DNA of 64,000 nucleotides, from assembly GCF_014636635.1 (NCBI RefSeq), contig NZ_BMEO01000003.1:295261-359260 (forward strand). The letters are read 5' to 3'. The notes beneath the pieces were generated by a model. The model searched no databases. It was not told the origin of the DNA and worked only from the letters and a program-made list of their open reading frames with translations. The first letter of the stretch is position 1; the number at the start of each line of letters is the position of its first letter. A program made the translations under genes and the position numbers. Of the stretch, positions 42,543 to 52,141 are shown piece by piece. Source of the stretch: Marinicella pacifica (GTDB taxonomy: Bacteria; Pseudomonadota; Gammaproteobacteria; Xanthomonadales; Marinicellaceae).

Positions 42543-42552
42543 AACGTTAATT

Positions 42553-42638
<86 letters not shown>

Positions 42639-42666
42639 AAATTTATTGATAAACTCTGGAGTAATG

Positions 42667-43977
42667 ATGCAAATCTCAATCGATCAAGCAGAAGGTTTGG
42701 AACGTACGGTCAATATTCAACTGGCGGCTGAAGATATTCAACCCAAAGTGGATGAAAAAATTACTGAATTGGGTAAAGAAGTTCGGTTAAAAGGATTTCG
42801 TCAAGGGCGTGTTCCTAAAAAAATACTGATACAACGCTTCGGGCAACACGCACGCCAGGAAGTGTTGGGTGAATTGATGCAAGATTCCATTGAAAAGGCT
42901 ATTAACGATAATGAATTTGAATTGGCAGCTGCGCCTGAAGTGACTAAAACGGATGATGCAGACGACGGCGGCTTTGTTTTTGAAGCCAAAGTTGAACTGA
43001 TGCCGCAAGTGCCTGAAATTAATTTCACTGAAATTGAAGTTGAAAAAGAACAGGCTGACATTACTGATAAAGATATTGATGGTATGATCACCAACCTGCA
43101 AAAACAAAAGCAGGAATGGAAAGACAGTAAAGGAAAAATTGCCAATGGTGATTTGGTTACTTTAAATTACAAGGCCAGTAACAAAGATTTTACTTATCCG
43201 AAAAAAGACACCGAACATATGGGTATTTTGCTCGGAGAGAGCCGAATTCCGGATGACCTGAAAAAAGCCCTGATCGGTATGAAAGCCGAAGAAGAAGATG
43301 CTTTGGAATTATCTTTCGATGAATCATTCAATGTCGATGAATTGGCCGGTCAAAAAGTTAAATTTGAGTTTACAATCAAAGAAGTCAAGAAAGCCAAATT
43401 ACCACAAGTTGACGAGGAATTTGTCAAATCCTTTGGCATTGAAAGTGGTGATGTGGCGCAATTAAAAAAGGACATTGAAAATAATTTAAAACGAGAATTA
43501 AAACAAACGGTCGATAATCGATTCAAACGTAACGCACTAAAGGCTTTGCGTTCACATTGTTCAGATATGCCGTTACCTGAATCCATGGTACGTCGCGAGA
43601 GTGAATACATGGCGAAACAGGCACAACAACGGGCAAAACAAATGGGTCAAGAGAATGCGCCCTCACAAGACCCTACTGAATATGAGAAAGCGGCCAAAGA
43701 GCGTATATTAAACAGTTTAATTATTCAGGATATTGCCAAAAAGCAGGATATTAAAACCGACTTCACCAAAGTCCGTGAACAAATTAACGAAATTGCCCAA
43801 ACTTTTGAACAACCCCAAGAAGTCATTCAAATGTATTACCAAAATCAAGATCTGATGGCCAGTGTGGAGCAAAATGTGATTGAAGCTCAGGTGATGGAAT
43901 GGATTGAATCAGAAGTCAAGGTCAAAGAAAATAAACAAAGCTTTGATGACATTATGAAACCTAAAGATAACACATGA
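42667..43977 (+). CDS. tig: Trigger factor
   Basis: Ribosome-bound chaperone with prolyl isomerase activity. The 436-residue protein (E. coli 432) has the N-terminal ribosome-binding signature [18 protein letters not shown] near 44-60, a central FKBP-like domain (about 155-245) and a helical C-terminal chaperone domain. Start: the ATG at 42667 ([10 protein letters not shown]) has GGAG five bases upstream; the adjacent ATG at 42664 is closer to that site, and a TTG at 42646 is less likely. Its stop overlaps the clpP start by four bases. Confidence 0.96.
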   Translation: MQISIDQAEGLERTVNIQLAAEDIQPKVDEKITELGKEVRLKGFRQGRVPKKILIQRFGQHARQEVLGELMQDSIEKAINDNEFELAAAPEVTKTDDADDGGFVFEAKVELMPQVPEINFTEIEVEKEQADITDKDIDGMITNLQKQKQEWKDSKGKIANGDLVTLNYKASNKDFTYPKKDTEHMGILLGESRIPDDLKKALIGMKAEEEDALELSFDESFNVDELAGQKVKFEFTIKEVKKAKLPQVDEEFVKSFGIESGDVAQLKKDIENNLKRELKQTVDNRFKRNALKALRSHCSDMPLPESMVRRESEYMAKQAQQRAKQMGQENAPSQDPTEYEKAAKERILNSLIIQDIAKKQDIKTDFTKVREQINEIAQTFEQPQEVIQMYYQNQDLMASVEQNVIEAQVMEWIESEVKVKENKQSFDDIMKPKDNT

Positions 43978-44585
43978 ACAATCAACGTATAGAAGAAGCC
44001 ATGCAACTGGTGCCAATGGTCATTGAACGAACCGCCCGCGGTGAGCGTTCTTATGACATCTATTCTCGCTTGTTGAAAGAACGCATCATTTTTTTGGTGG
44101 GTCAGATTGAAGACCATATGGCCAATCTGGTGGTGGCTCAATTGTTGTTTTTAGAGGCTGAAAACCCTGATAAAGACATTAATTTATATATCAACAGCCC
44201 GGGTGGTGTGATTACCTCAGGCATGTCTATTTATGACACCATGCAGTTTATTAAGCCGGATGTGAGCACCATGTGTATCGGTCAGGCGGCCAGTATGGGG
44301 GCTTTTTTGTTGAATGCCGGTACCGCCGGTAAACGCTTTGCCTTACCCAACTCGCGGGTGATGATTCACCAGCCACTGGGCGGTTTTCAGGGTCAGGCCT
44401 CTGATATTGATATCCACGCCAAAGAAGTGCTTAAAATAAAGGCTAAAATGAATGAAATTATGGCCAAACATTCTGGCCAAAGTATCGAAAAAATCGAAAA
44501 AGACACCGATCGGGATAATTTTCTTGATGCGGAACAAGCCAAAGATTACGGCTTAATTGACCAGGTGGTCAGTCACCGTCAATAA
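43974..44585 (+). CDS. clpP: ATP-dependent Clp protease proteolytic subunit
   Basis: Serine protease that forms the 14-mer chamber and works with ClpX. The 203-residue protein (E. coli 207) has the catalytic Ser in [11 protein letters not shown] near 98, the His in VMIHQPLGG near 123 and the Asp in DTDRDNFLD near 172, with [16 protein letters not shown]. It overlaps tig by four bases (ATGA) and is followed by a hairpin before clpX. Confidence 0.97.
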   Translation: MNNQRIEEAMQLVPMVIERTARGERSYDIYSRLLKERIIFLVGQIEDHMANLVVAQLLFLEAENPDKDINLYINSPGGVITSGMSIYDTMQFIKPDVSTMCIGQAASMGAFLLNAGTAGKRFALPNSRVMIHQPLGGFQGQASDIDIHAKEVLKIKAKMNEIMAKHSGQSIEKIEKDTDRDNFLDAEQAKDYGLIDQVVSHRQ

Positions 44586-44594
44586 TCCCTCTGT

Positions 44595-44622
44595 AGCAGG
44601 CTGGTTTATATGCCGGCCTGCT
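44595..44622 (+). terminator. Hairpin after clpP, possible attenuator
   Basis: Ten-bp stem AGCAGGCTGG / CCGGCCTGCT (one G-U pair) with loop TTTATATG. It is followed by CATTTC, not a T-run, so termination would be partial at most; it may set the clpP to clpX ratio or protect the clpP message end. Confidence 0.4.
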
Positions 44623-44810
44623 CATTTCAATGAATCATCTCTGAATACTGCGTCAGTCATTCCGTTCCTCACCTTGAAAGCACTGATGTTAACCTTATAT
44701 AGTTTCCAGATTTTGAAACAAAAAAAGCTTCAAGCTTTACTGGTATTAAAAGTAGGCAGCTTAGCGCATTTTTTGTAAGATACCAGTGATGAGATAAAAA
44801 ATTAAAACCC

Positions 44811-46067
44811 ATGAGTGAAAATCAAAAGTTAGATGAAATTAAACACTGCAGTTTTTGTGGTAAAAGTCAGCAGGAAGTTACCAAGCTAATTGCCGGTCCC
44901 AGTGTCTTTATTTGTGATGAGTGCGTTGATTTATGTAATGAAATCATTCGCGATGAAATGGAAGATATTCTCGGTGATGGTCACGATGATTTGCCGACTC
45001 CCAAACGCATCCATGAATTGCTGGATGAATATGTCATTGGTCAGGAAGCGGCCAAAAAAGTGTTGGCAGTGGCCGTTTACAATCACTACAAACGTATTCG
45101 ATCTGCAATCGAGGATGATGACGTTGAATTGTCCAAATCAAATATTTTATTGGTGGGTCCCACCGGGTCGGGTAAAACGCTGTTGGCTGAAACGCTGGCC
45201 AGAATTTTAAATGTACCATTTACCATTGCCGATGCCACCACCCTGACCGAAGCCGGTTATGTGGGTGAAGACGTGGAAAACATCATCCAAAAACTATTGC
45301 AAAATTGTGATTACGATGTCGAGAAAGCGGAGTCCGGTATTATTTATATTGATGAAATTGATAAAGTATCGAGGAAATCAGAAAACCCTTCGATTACCCG
45401 GGACGTTTCCGGGGAGGGTGTTCAGCAGGCCTTGCTGAAATTAATTGAAGGCACTGTGGCTTCAATTCCGCCACAAGGCGGCCGCAAACATCCCCAGCAG
45501 GAGTTTTTGCAAGTTAATACCCGTAATATATTGTTTATATGTGGTGGTGCTTTTTCAGGACTCGAAAAAATCATTCAGGAACGTTCGGTGAAAACCGGCA
45601 TTGGTTTTTCGGCGCAAGTCTCATCTGCCAAGGATCGTGAAAAAGAATTGGCCATGTTTAAAGATATGGAAGCCGACGATCTGGTTAAATTTGGTCTGAT
45701 TCCAGAGTTTGTCGGACGTTTACCGGTGTTGGCGACCCTGGAACTGTTGGATGAAAAAGCCCTTATACGTATATTAAAAGAGCCTAAAAACGCTTTGTCC
45801 AAACAGTTTATGCGTTTGTTTGATATGGACAACGTTGAGTTGGAAATTCGAGAAGATGCCCTAAACGCGATTGCCAAACTGGCCATGAAACGAAAAACAG
45901 GTGCGCGCGGATTAAGAACCATAATGGAAGCGGCTTTGTTAAATATTATGTACGAACTACCTGATTTAGATAATGTTGACAAGGTGGTGATAGACCGGGC
46001 CGTTATCGAGGAAGGGAAAGACCCTTATCTTGTTTACGGTGCGATTGCCAATGAGATGAATGAATAA
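44811..46067 (+). CDS. clpX: ATP-dependent Clp protease ATP-binding subunit ClpX
   Basis: AAA+ unfoldase that feeds substrates, including tmRNA-tagged proteins, to ClpP. The 418-residue protein (E. coli 424) has the zinc-binding N domain [11 protein letters not shown]...CDECVDLC at 12-40, Walker [15 protein letters not shown] near 116, Walker [12 protein letters not shown] near 180, the pore loop GYVGEDVE near 146 and the ClpP-binding loop region. About 225 bases separate it from clpP; this gap has no other gene, only a small AAGCTT-centred palindrome. Confidence 0.97.
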   Translation: MSENQKLDEIKHCSFCGKSQQEVTKLIAGPSVFICDECVDLCNEIIRDEMEDILGDGHDDLPTPKRIHELLDEYVIGQEAAKKVLAVAVYNHYKRIRSAIEDDDVELSKSNILLVGPTGSGKTLLAETLARILNVPFTIADATTLTEAGYVGEDVENIIQKLLQNCDYDVEKAESGIIYIDEIDKVSRKSENPSITRDVSGEGVQQALLKLIEGTVASIPPQGGRKHPQQEFLQVNTRNILFICGGAFSGLEKIIQERSVKTGIGFSAQVSSAKDREKELAMFKDMEADDLVKFGLIPEFVGRLPVLATLELLDEKALIRILKEPKNALSKQFMRLFDMDNVELEIREDALNAIAKLAMKRKTGARGLRTIMEAALLNIMYELPDLDNVDKVVIDRAVIEEGKDPYLVYGAIANEMNE

Positions 46068-46076
46068 ATACTGACT

Positions 46077-48479
46077 ATGTCTGAGTTAAACACACAATAT
46101 TCTGTTTTACCGCTGCGAGATGTGGTGGTTTTTCCCGGTATGGTGGTGCCCTTGTTTGTGGGGCGAAATAAATCCATTGATGCCTTAAAAAATGCCATGA
46201 ACCATAACCAACCGGTTATTTTGGTGGCGCAAAAAGACTCTGAAGTGGATGATCCGACGGTTCAGGATATTTATGACGTGGGTACCGTATCGGCCATTTT
46301 GCAAATGGTTAAATTGCAGGATGACACCTACAAGGTTCTGATTGAAGGTCAAAGCAAAGTCGCGCTGACTTCCTTAAAAGATGACGGTTTTTTTAAAGCC
46401 TGTTTTAACCCAATAGGTCACCAAACAGATTTAACCGCGGATGAAGAAAAGGTTTATCTCAAAACCTTAAAAGAACGGTTTAAAGCGTACCAGAGCAAGC
46501 ACAAAAAGATTTCATCAGAAGTGCTTCGTAATGTCATGGGCATTGAAGATTTATCTGTATTGGCCGATACCATCGCAGCACATTTAATGATTGAGCATCA
46601 GCAGAAACAAAAATTACTTGAAATTAATCAACAGGAAGACCTGGTCACCAGTTTGCTGTCGATTATCGAGGCCGAACTTGATTTGCTTGACATGGAAAAG
46701 AAAATTCGCGGTCGGGTAAAAGGCCAAATTGAAAAGAATCAGCGCGAGTATTACCTCAACGAGCAGATCAAAGCCATTAAAAAGGAATTGACGGATATTG
46801 GCGAGTCGCATGCGGAATATGCTGATTTGGAAGAGAAAATCAAAAACACGCAACTTTCAGAGCAGGCGCGCAAAAAGGTGGATTCCGAGTTTAAGAAATT
46901 ACAACTGATGCCGGCCATGTCGGCGGAAGCCACAGTGGTGAGGAATTATTTAGAAACCCTGTTGGCTTTGCCCTGGGAATTGCGCAATGATCTGAAAATG
47001 GATTTAGATTACGCCCAAAAGGTGCTGGATGAAAATCATTACGGACTGGATGAAATCAAAGACCGTATTCTTGAATATTTGGCGGTACAACAAAGAACCC
47101 CGAAAATGAAGGGCGCCATTCTGTGTTTAGTGGGTCCACCGGGGGTGGGAAAAACATCTTTGGGGCATTCCATAGCGAAAGCCACCAACCGCAGCTTTTC
47201 CCGTTTTTCTTTGGGTGGTGTATCCGATGAATCTGAGATTCGCGGACACCGACGCACCTATATCGGATCAATGCCGGGTCGTGTGATACAGAACATCACA
47301 AAAGCCGGGAGTTGTAATCCGGTGATGGTGCTGGACGAACTGGACAAAATGTCCCGTGATTTTCGCGGTGATCCGGCTTCGGCGCTTTTGGAGGTTTTGG
47401 ATCCGGAACAAAACAGCCATTTTTCGGACCATTATTTGGAAGTGGATTTTGATTTATCCGAAGTGATGTTTATTGCCACTGCCAACTCATTAAATATACC
47501 TGCTCCATTGCGGGATCGCATGGAAATCATCCGCATTCCCGGTTACATGGAAGAAGAAAAAATTTCGATTGCTGAAAAATTTCTGATTCCCAAGCAGTTA
47601 CAAGCCCATGGTCTCAAAAAGTCAGAGGTGAAAATTTCAAAAGCGGCGATTAAAAACATGGTGCGCTATTACACCCGTGAAGCCGGGGTGCGTAACTTAG
47701 AACGTGAAATTGCTAAAATTGCGCGTAAATCGGTGAAGCAACTGTTAACGGACAAATCATTAAAAACCATCAAAGTTTCTCTTAAGAACCTGTCAGACTA
47801 TCTGGGTGTTCAGAAATTTAACTTTGGTGTTGCAGAAAAAAGTGACGAAGTGGGTACCGTTACCGGACTGGCTTGGACTGAAGTTGGTGGTGATTTATTG
47901 CAAATTGAGGCATCGGTGTATCCCGGTCGCGGTAAGCTCACCCACACAGGCCACTTGGGTGATGTGATGAAAGAGTCTATTCAGGCTGCTTTATCGGTGG
48001 TTAAGTCACGCGCCGGGTTGTTTGGGATACCTTCTGACAGATTTAAAAATAATGACATCCATATCCATGTACCCGAAGGAGCCACCCCCAAAGACGGCCC
48101 CAGTGCCGGTATTGGTATGTGCACCGCTTTGGTGTCAGCACTTAGTCAGAATCCGGTTAAAGCCACCGTCGCTATGACTGGAGAAATTACCTTGCGAGGC
48201 CGGGTATTGGCCATAGGCGGTCTGAAAGAGAAGTTATTGGCGGCTTTGCGTGGCGGTATAAAAACCGTCATCATACCCAAAGAAAATGAAAAAAATCTGA
48301 CCGAACTGCCAGAAGCTTTACGTTCTCAGTTGAACATCATTCCGGTGAAATGGATTGATGAAGTGTTAACATTGGCTTTGGCTGATAAAATAAAACACAT
48401 TAAATCCGATGATGACAACAATCAGCCGGTTCATGTGCCCGGTAAAAGCCATAATTTGAGTGAAGAAAATCACCACTAA
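46077..48479 (+). CDS. lon: ATP-dependent protease Lon
   Basis: Cytosolic AAA+ serine protease. The 800-residue protein (E. coli 784) has an N-terminal substrate domain (about 8-200), a coiled coil, Walker A VGPPGVGKTSLG near 353, Walker B VMVLDELDKM near 418 and the protease domain with the catalytic Ser in PKDGPSAGIGMCTAL near 678 and the Lys in GGIKTVIIPKEN near 721. It starts nine bases after clpX, so it may be read from the clpX transcript. The tail after the domain is longer than in E. coli and rich in Asp, Asn and His. Confidence 0.97.
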   Translation: MSELNTQYSVLPLRDVVVFPGMVVPLFVGRNKSIDALKNAMNHNQPVILVAQKDSEVDDPTVQDIYDVGTVSAILQMVKLQDDTYKVLIEGQSKVALTSLKDDGFFKACFNPIGHQTDLTADEEKVYLKTLKERFKAYQSKHKKISSEVLRNVMGIEDLSVLADTIAAHLMIEHQQKQKLLEINQQEDLVTSLLSIIEAELDLLDMEKKIRGRVKGQIEKNQREYYLNEQIKAIKKELTDIGESHAEYADLEEKIKNTQLSEQARKKVDSEFKKLQLMPAMSAEATVVRNYLETLLALPWELRNDLKMDLDYAQKVLDENHYGLDEIKDRILEYLAVQQRTPKMKGAILCLVGPPGVGKTSLGHSIAKATNRSFSRFSLGGVSDESEIRGHRRTYIGSMPGRVIQNITKAGSCNPVMVLDELDKMSRDFRGDPASALLEVLDPEQNSHFSDHYLEVDFDLSEVMFIATANSLNIPAPLRDRMEIIRIPGYMEEEKISIAEKFLIPKQLQAHGLKKSEVKISKAAIKNMVRYYTREAGVRNLEREIAKIARKSVKQLLTDKSLKTIKVSLKNLSDYLGVQKFNFGVAEKSDEVGTVTGLAWTEVGGDLLQIEASVYPGRGKLTHTGHLGDVMKESIQAALSVVKSRAGLFGIPSDRFKNNDIHIHVPEGATPKDGPSAGIGMCTALVSALSQNPVKATVAMTGEITLRGRVLAIGGLKEKLLAALRGGIKTVIIPKENEKNLTELPEALRSQLNIIPVKWIDEVLTLALADKIKHIKSDDDNNQPVHVPGKSHNLSEENHH

Positions 48480-48687
48480 TTGAATAACATTGAGATTGAG
48501 TGTGATAAGATATGTTGCACTCATAAGAGGGTCTTAAAACCGTCTATTCCGAACTGAATGACGAAGCCGACATTTTTACTTAATTTTAATAAATAGTGAT
48601 GGCTTTATGGTCAACACATGGTATAAAATGCGCGTTTCGTGGCGGTTAAGTCAACATTTAAAAATTGTAATTCGAAGGAGATAAACA

Positions 48688-48960
48688 ATGAAAAAACAAG
48701 ATTTTATTAAAGCTGTTGCCAAGCAGGCAGATGTTTCGCAAGCAACCGCTAATGATTGCTTTGATGCAGTTGTCGACACCATTACCAAAGCCTTAAAAAA
48801 AGGCGACAAACTGACTTTTGTGGGCTTCGGCACTTTCTCAGTCAAAAAACGTGCAGCCCGTCAAGGACGTAATCCACGCACCGGTGAAACCATTCAAATT
48901 AAAGCGGCTAAAATTCCATCATTTAAGGCTGGTAAAGCACTAAAAGATGCAGTAAACTAA
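48688..48960 (+). CDS. hupB: DNA-binding protein HU-beta
   Basis: Small nucleoid protein that bends DNA without sequence preference. The 90-residue protein has the HU fold: KKQDFIKAVAKQADVSQ, GDKLTFVGFGTFSVKKRAARQGRNPRTG (shown here as the GFGTFSVK signature) and a C-terminal KAGKALKDAVN. A strong GAAGGAGA site stands seven bases before the ATG. A TATAAAAT sequence near 48622 may be a -10 box. The lon-hupB-ppiD order with tRNA genes is typical. The 208-base gap after lon holds nothing else I can support. Confidence 0.97.
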   Translation: MKKQDFIKAVAKQADVSQATANDCFDAVVDTITKALKKGDKLTFVGFGTFSVKKRAARQGRNPRTGETIQIKAAKIPSFKAGKALKDAVN

Positions 48961-48973
48961 CGCCCCCTGAATC

Positions 48974-49049
48974 GGGTGCTTAGCTCAGTTGGGAGAGCAT
49001 CGCCCTTACAAGGCGAGGGTCGGGGGTTCAAGCCCCTCAGCACCCACCA
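48974..49049 (+). tRNA. tRNA-Val(UAC)
   Basis: Acceptor GGGTGCT / AGCACCC, discriminator A, encoded CCA. Anticodon stem CGCCC / GGGCG-type with loop CTTACAA, anticodon TAC. It lies 13 bases after hupB. Confidence 0.95.
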
Positions 49050-49054
49050 GATTC

Positions 49055-49131
49055 GGAGCGGTAGTTCAGTTGGTTAGAATACCGGCCTGTCACGCCGGGG
49101 GTCGCGGGTTCGAGTCCCGTCCGCTCCGCCA
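49055..49131 (+). tRNA. tRNA-Asp(GUC)
   Basis: Acceptor GGAGCGG / CCGCTCC, discriminator G, encoded CCA. Anticodon loop CTGTCAC with anticodon GTC. It starts five bases after tRNA-Val, so both come from one precursor. Confidence 0.95.
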
Positions 49132-49140
49132 GTTAAAGAA

Positions 49141-49167
49141 GGGTGTCAATCGACACCCTTTTTTTTA
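49141..49167 (+). terminator. Terminator of the tRNA-Val/tRNA-Asp unit
   Basis: Perfect 7-bp stem GGGTGTC / GACACCC, loop AATC, followed by nine T. Confidence 0.88.
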
Positions 49168-49192
49168 TTAAATCTTTTGAGTTGAAATACAG

Positions 49193-51097
49193 ATGTTAAC
49201 TTGGATTAGAGATAAATCAACAGGCTTATTCATGACCATCGTCATGGGTATTCTAATATTGGCTTTTGCATTATGGGGTGTGGGCGATTATTTCTCACAA
49301 TCCAACAGTGATTCGTTGGCTAAGGTTAACGGTAAAACGATTACTTACAGCGAATACAGCAATCAATTTGCGACCTACCGACAAAATATGCTGAGTCAGT
49401 TTGGCGATCAGTTACAGCCGGACTTTTTTGACTCTCCCATGATGCGGCGCAACTTCCTGGAATCAATGATTAACAGTGAATTACACCGTCAAGCTGCTTT
49501 GGCCAATGGTTATACCGTGACCGGTGACCAGATACGTGCGATTTTATCGGATGTGGAAATTTTTCAAGATGCCGATGGGCGTTTTGATCGGGAACTGTAT
49601 GCCGGTTATCTGGCCCAGACCAATCAGACGGCCCAGTCTTTACAAGCCAGAATTATTAATGAAGAGGCCGGACAAGCCGTTAATCTGTTATTCAATGATA
49701 CGGCGTTTATGACACCCAAGGAAGCGAAAACCATTGCCGTATTGAGAAATCAGACCCGTGATTTTGATTATTTTTTGATTTCCGGTAACCAGTTTGCTGA
49801 AGATGTTACGGTGAGTGATGAAGAAATCAGTGAATATTATAATGACAACAGTGATCGGTTTATGACTGAGGAAATGGTTAAGGTCGATTACATTGAACTG
49901 GATGCTGAACAAGTGGCTGAACAAATCGATGTGACTGATCAGGATGCCTTAAGTTACTACGAAGAAAACAAACAACGTTTTGAGAAACCGGCTCAACGCA
50001 AAGCGGCCCATATACTGATCAATGACGATGCGCAAGCGCAAGACACCTTAAAAGAAATCCAGGGTAAACTGGCACAGGGTGAACCTTTTGCTGAACTGGC
50101 CAAAGAATATTCTCAGGATCCAGGTTCAGCAGAACAGGGTGGTGACCTGGGTTTGGTCAGCCCCGGAGATATGGTTGAGGCTTTTGATGAAGCCTTATTC
50201 AATATGGAAGAAGGTCAAATCTCAGAGCCGGTGAAAACCCAGTTTGGTTACCATATCATATATTTAGAGAACATCAAAGCGGCTCGAATTCCGAACTTTG
50301 AAGAGGTCAAAGATGATATAGTCCGGGAATTACAAGCCAAACAAGCGCAAACATTGTTCCTGGATAAAGCCAACGAATTATCCGGTTTGGTTTTGGATGC
50401 CCAAAGTGGCTTGTCACAAGCAGCTGAATCCACCAATCTGCCGGTCAAAACCACTGAATTTTTTACACGTTCGGGAGGCGAGGGCATCGCCGCTAACCCT
50501 GAATTTGTGAAAATGGCTTATTCTGCAATGGTCAAAGAAGATTTATTAAATTCAGATGTGGTTAATCTTTCTGACACCCACATCGCTTTTATTCACATGA
50601 ATGAAATCAAACCGGCAGAATTAAAACCGCTTGATACGGTGAAAGAAACGATTCAAGACACGTTAATTAAAGAAAAATCTGCTCAAAAGGCAAAGGAATT
50701 GGCCGACGAAATTAAAACCAAAGCCAAACAGGACGCTGTTAACCTTAATGCGTTGACTGAAGAATTTGATGTTACACTGGTGGCGGCCCGCGATGTGAAA
50801 AGAAGCGGCTCCAATCATCCGGTCAATGTGGTGAACGAAGTGTTTAACTTAACCTCACCGGATAAGACTGATGATACCATTCATGTGGTGCCTGCCAACA
50901 ATGATGATGTGGCTGTGGTTCAGTTATTGGCGGTCAAATCACCGGAAGATTCGACCATCACACAAGTTGAACAGGAAGCGGCTCAATTGGAACGTAATAT
51001 CAAAACCAATGAAACCCAGTTATTGTTGCAGGCCTTACGCCAGTCAGCCGATATCAGCATTAATGAAGATTTGTTAAATCAGCAGAATCAGTTTTAA
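49193..51097 (+). CDS. ppiD: Periplasmic folding chaperone PpiD
   Basis: Inner-membrane-anchored, periplasm-facing chaperone of the SurA/parvulin group. The 634-residue protein (E. coli 623) has one N-terminal membrane helix (LFMTIVMGILILAFALWGVGDYF, about 11-33), a SurA-like N domain (about 35-200), a parvulin domain at about 265-365 with RKAAHILIND and GDLGLVSPGDMVEAFDEALF, and a helical C-terminal region. It sits after hupB as usual. The ribosome site is weak. Confidence 0.95.
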   Translation: MLTWIRDKSTGLFMTIVMGILILAFALWGVGDYFSQSNSDSLAKVNGKTITYSEYSNQFATYRQNMLSQFGDQLQPDFFDSPMMRRNFLESMINSELHRQAALANGYTVTGDQIRAILSDVEIFQDADGRFDRELYAGYLAQTNQTAQSLQARIINEEAGQAVNLLFNDTAFMTPKEAKTIAVLRNQTRDFDYFLISGNQFAEDVTVSDEEISEYYNDNSDRFMTEEMVKVDYIELDAEQVAEQIDVTDQDALSYYEENKQRFEKPAQRKAAHILINDDAQAQDTLKEIQGKLAQGEPFAELAKEYSQDPGSAEQGGDLGLVSPGDMVEAFDEALFNMEEGQISEPVKTQFGYHIIYLENIKAARIPNFEEVKDDIVRELQAKQAQTLFLDKANELSGLVLDAQSGLSQAAESTNLPVKTTEFFTRSGGEGIAANPEFVKMAYSAMVKEDLLNSDVVNLSDTHIAFIHMNEIKPAELKPLDTVKETIQDTLIKEKSAQKAKELADEIKTKAKQDAVNLNALTEEFDVTLVAARDVKRSGSNHPVNVVNEVFNLTSPDKTDDTIHVVPANNDDVAVVQLLAVKSPEDSTITQVEQEAAQLERNIKTNETQLLLQALRQSADISINEDLLNQQNQF

Positions 51098-51112
51098 CTA
51101 GCGGGTAACGCC

Positions 51113-51141
51113 AAAAAAAGGGCCAAAACGGCCCTTTTTTT
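51113..51141. terminator. Bidirectional terminator between ppiD and lplA
   Basis: Stem AAAAAAAGGGCC / GGCCCTTTTTTT with loop AAAAC; A-run before and T-run after allow use from both sides, and the two genes converge here. Confidence 0.88.
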
Positions 51142-51158
51142 GTTTGGAATCCGTTTTT

Positions 51159-52139
51159 TTAAAACATCGCCGCCAATAAATCTTCACGGCTTATATTATG
51201 AAAATATCGGTCGATATCAAATGCCTTTAGCCGATCAGTGATCACGGACTTATCATGGCGTAAGCCCACCAGTGCCTGCTCAATATCGGAGATATCTCCG
51301 GTGGTAAAAAAATCACCAAAAATACGGCAATTTTCAATCACCCCTTTGTGAACATCTAAATGCATTTCCAGCGTGCCACCCTGGCTGCGGACACCTTGCT
51401 GAAAATTGTAGTCCGGTGAATGGCCAAAGTTCCACTCCCATTGACTGTACTTGTCATCTCGAATTTGCTCAATTGCCTTGATGTCTGTCTCACTGAGGGT
51501 GTAGGGGCGACAGTTTGCATGGGTATTGGTAATATGGGTCATAACACGTTGGGTAAATTCTTCCAGTGTTATGGGTTCTTTTAAATGATCCATTACATTG
51601 GTGACCCTTTTCGGCACAGATTTAACGGCCTTGTCTTTAAATTTGAGGGGATTAACCTTTAAAGCACCACTGATATCGGGCATATGGGAGGAAAACAAAA
51701 TGGTGCCGTGATGTAAAATTTTATTCTTAAAAATATATTCAGCATTACCTGAGAATTTTCGCCCGTCAATGACTAAATCATTGCGTCCCTGAAATTCCGC
51801 ATTTACACCCAATTCTTTGAGTACATCAATAATCGGCTGGGTATAATGATGAAAATCAACCTGACCGGCTTGCTCACTGGTTTTGGTAAAGGTGAAATTC
51901 AGATTACCCAAATCATGATAAACAGCCCCTCCACCGGACATACGCCTGACAACTTTAATACCTTTTTCTTGCACATAATCGACATTAATTTCCGACAAGG
52001 TATTCTGATGCTTACCGACAATAATGGCATTGTCATTACGCCACAGCATAAAACAATCTTCATCAATGTGTTTAAAGATATACTCATCCACCGCCAGATT
52101 AAAATACGGGTCGGTTGAATGATGATGAATGCACAGCAT
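51159..52139 (-). CDS. lplA: Lipoate-protein ligase A family protein
   Basis: Attaches free lipoic acid, through lipoyl-AMP, to E2 and GcvH domains. The 326-residue protein has the LplA signatures RRMSGGGAVYHDLGNLNFTF near 65-84, GRNDLVIDGRKFSGNAEY with the catalytic Lys near 128, and HHGTILFSSHMPDISGALKVNP near 143. The C-terminal accessory domain is present, as in LplA and LplJ. Lipoylated E2 partners would include the one used by the fused E1 at 10200. It begins two bases after the stop of the amidohydrolase-like gene upstream, so it is the end of that transcription unit. Confidence 0.93.
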   Translation of the reverse strand: MLCIHHHSTDPYFNLAVDEYIFKHIDEDCFMLWRNDNAIIVGKHQNTLSEINVDYVQEKGIKVVRRMSGGGAVYHDLGNLNFTFTKTSEQAGQVDFHHYTQPIIDVLKELGVNAEFQGRNDLVIDGRKFSGNAEYIFKNKILHHGTILFSSHMPDISGALKVNPLKFKDKAVKSVPKRVTNVMDHLKEPITLEEFTQRVMTHITNTHANCRPYTLSETDIKAIEQIRDDKYSQWEWNFGHSPDYNFQQGVRSQGGTLEMHLDVHKGVIENCRIFGDFFTTGDISDIEQALVGLRHDKSVITDRLKAFDIDRYFHNISREDLLAAMF

Positions 52140-52141
52140 AA

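Noticed and set aside
48989..49171. A 60-residue plus-strand frame after hupB
   Set aside because: It is translated from tRNA-Val and tRNA-Asp.
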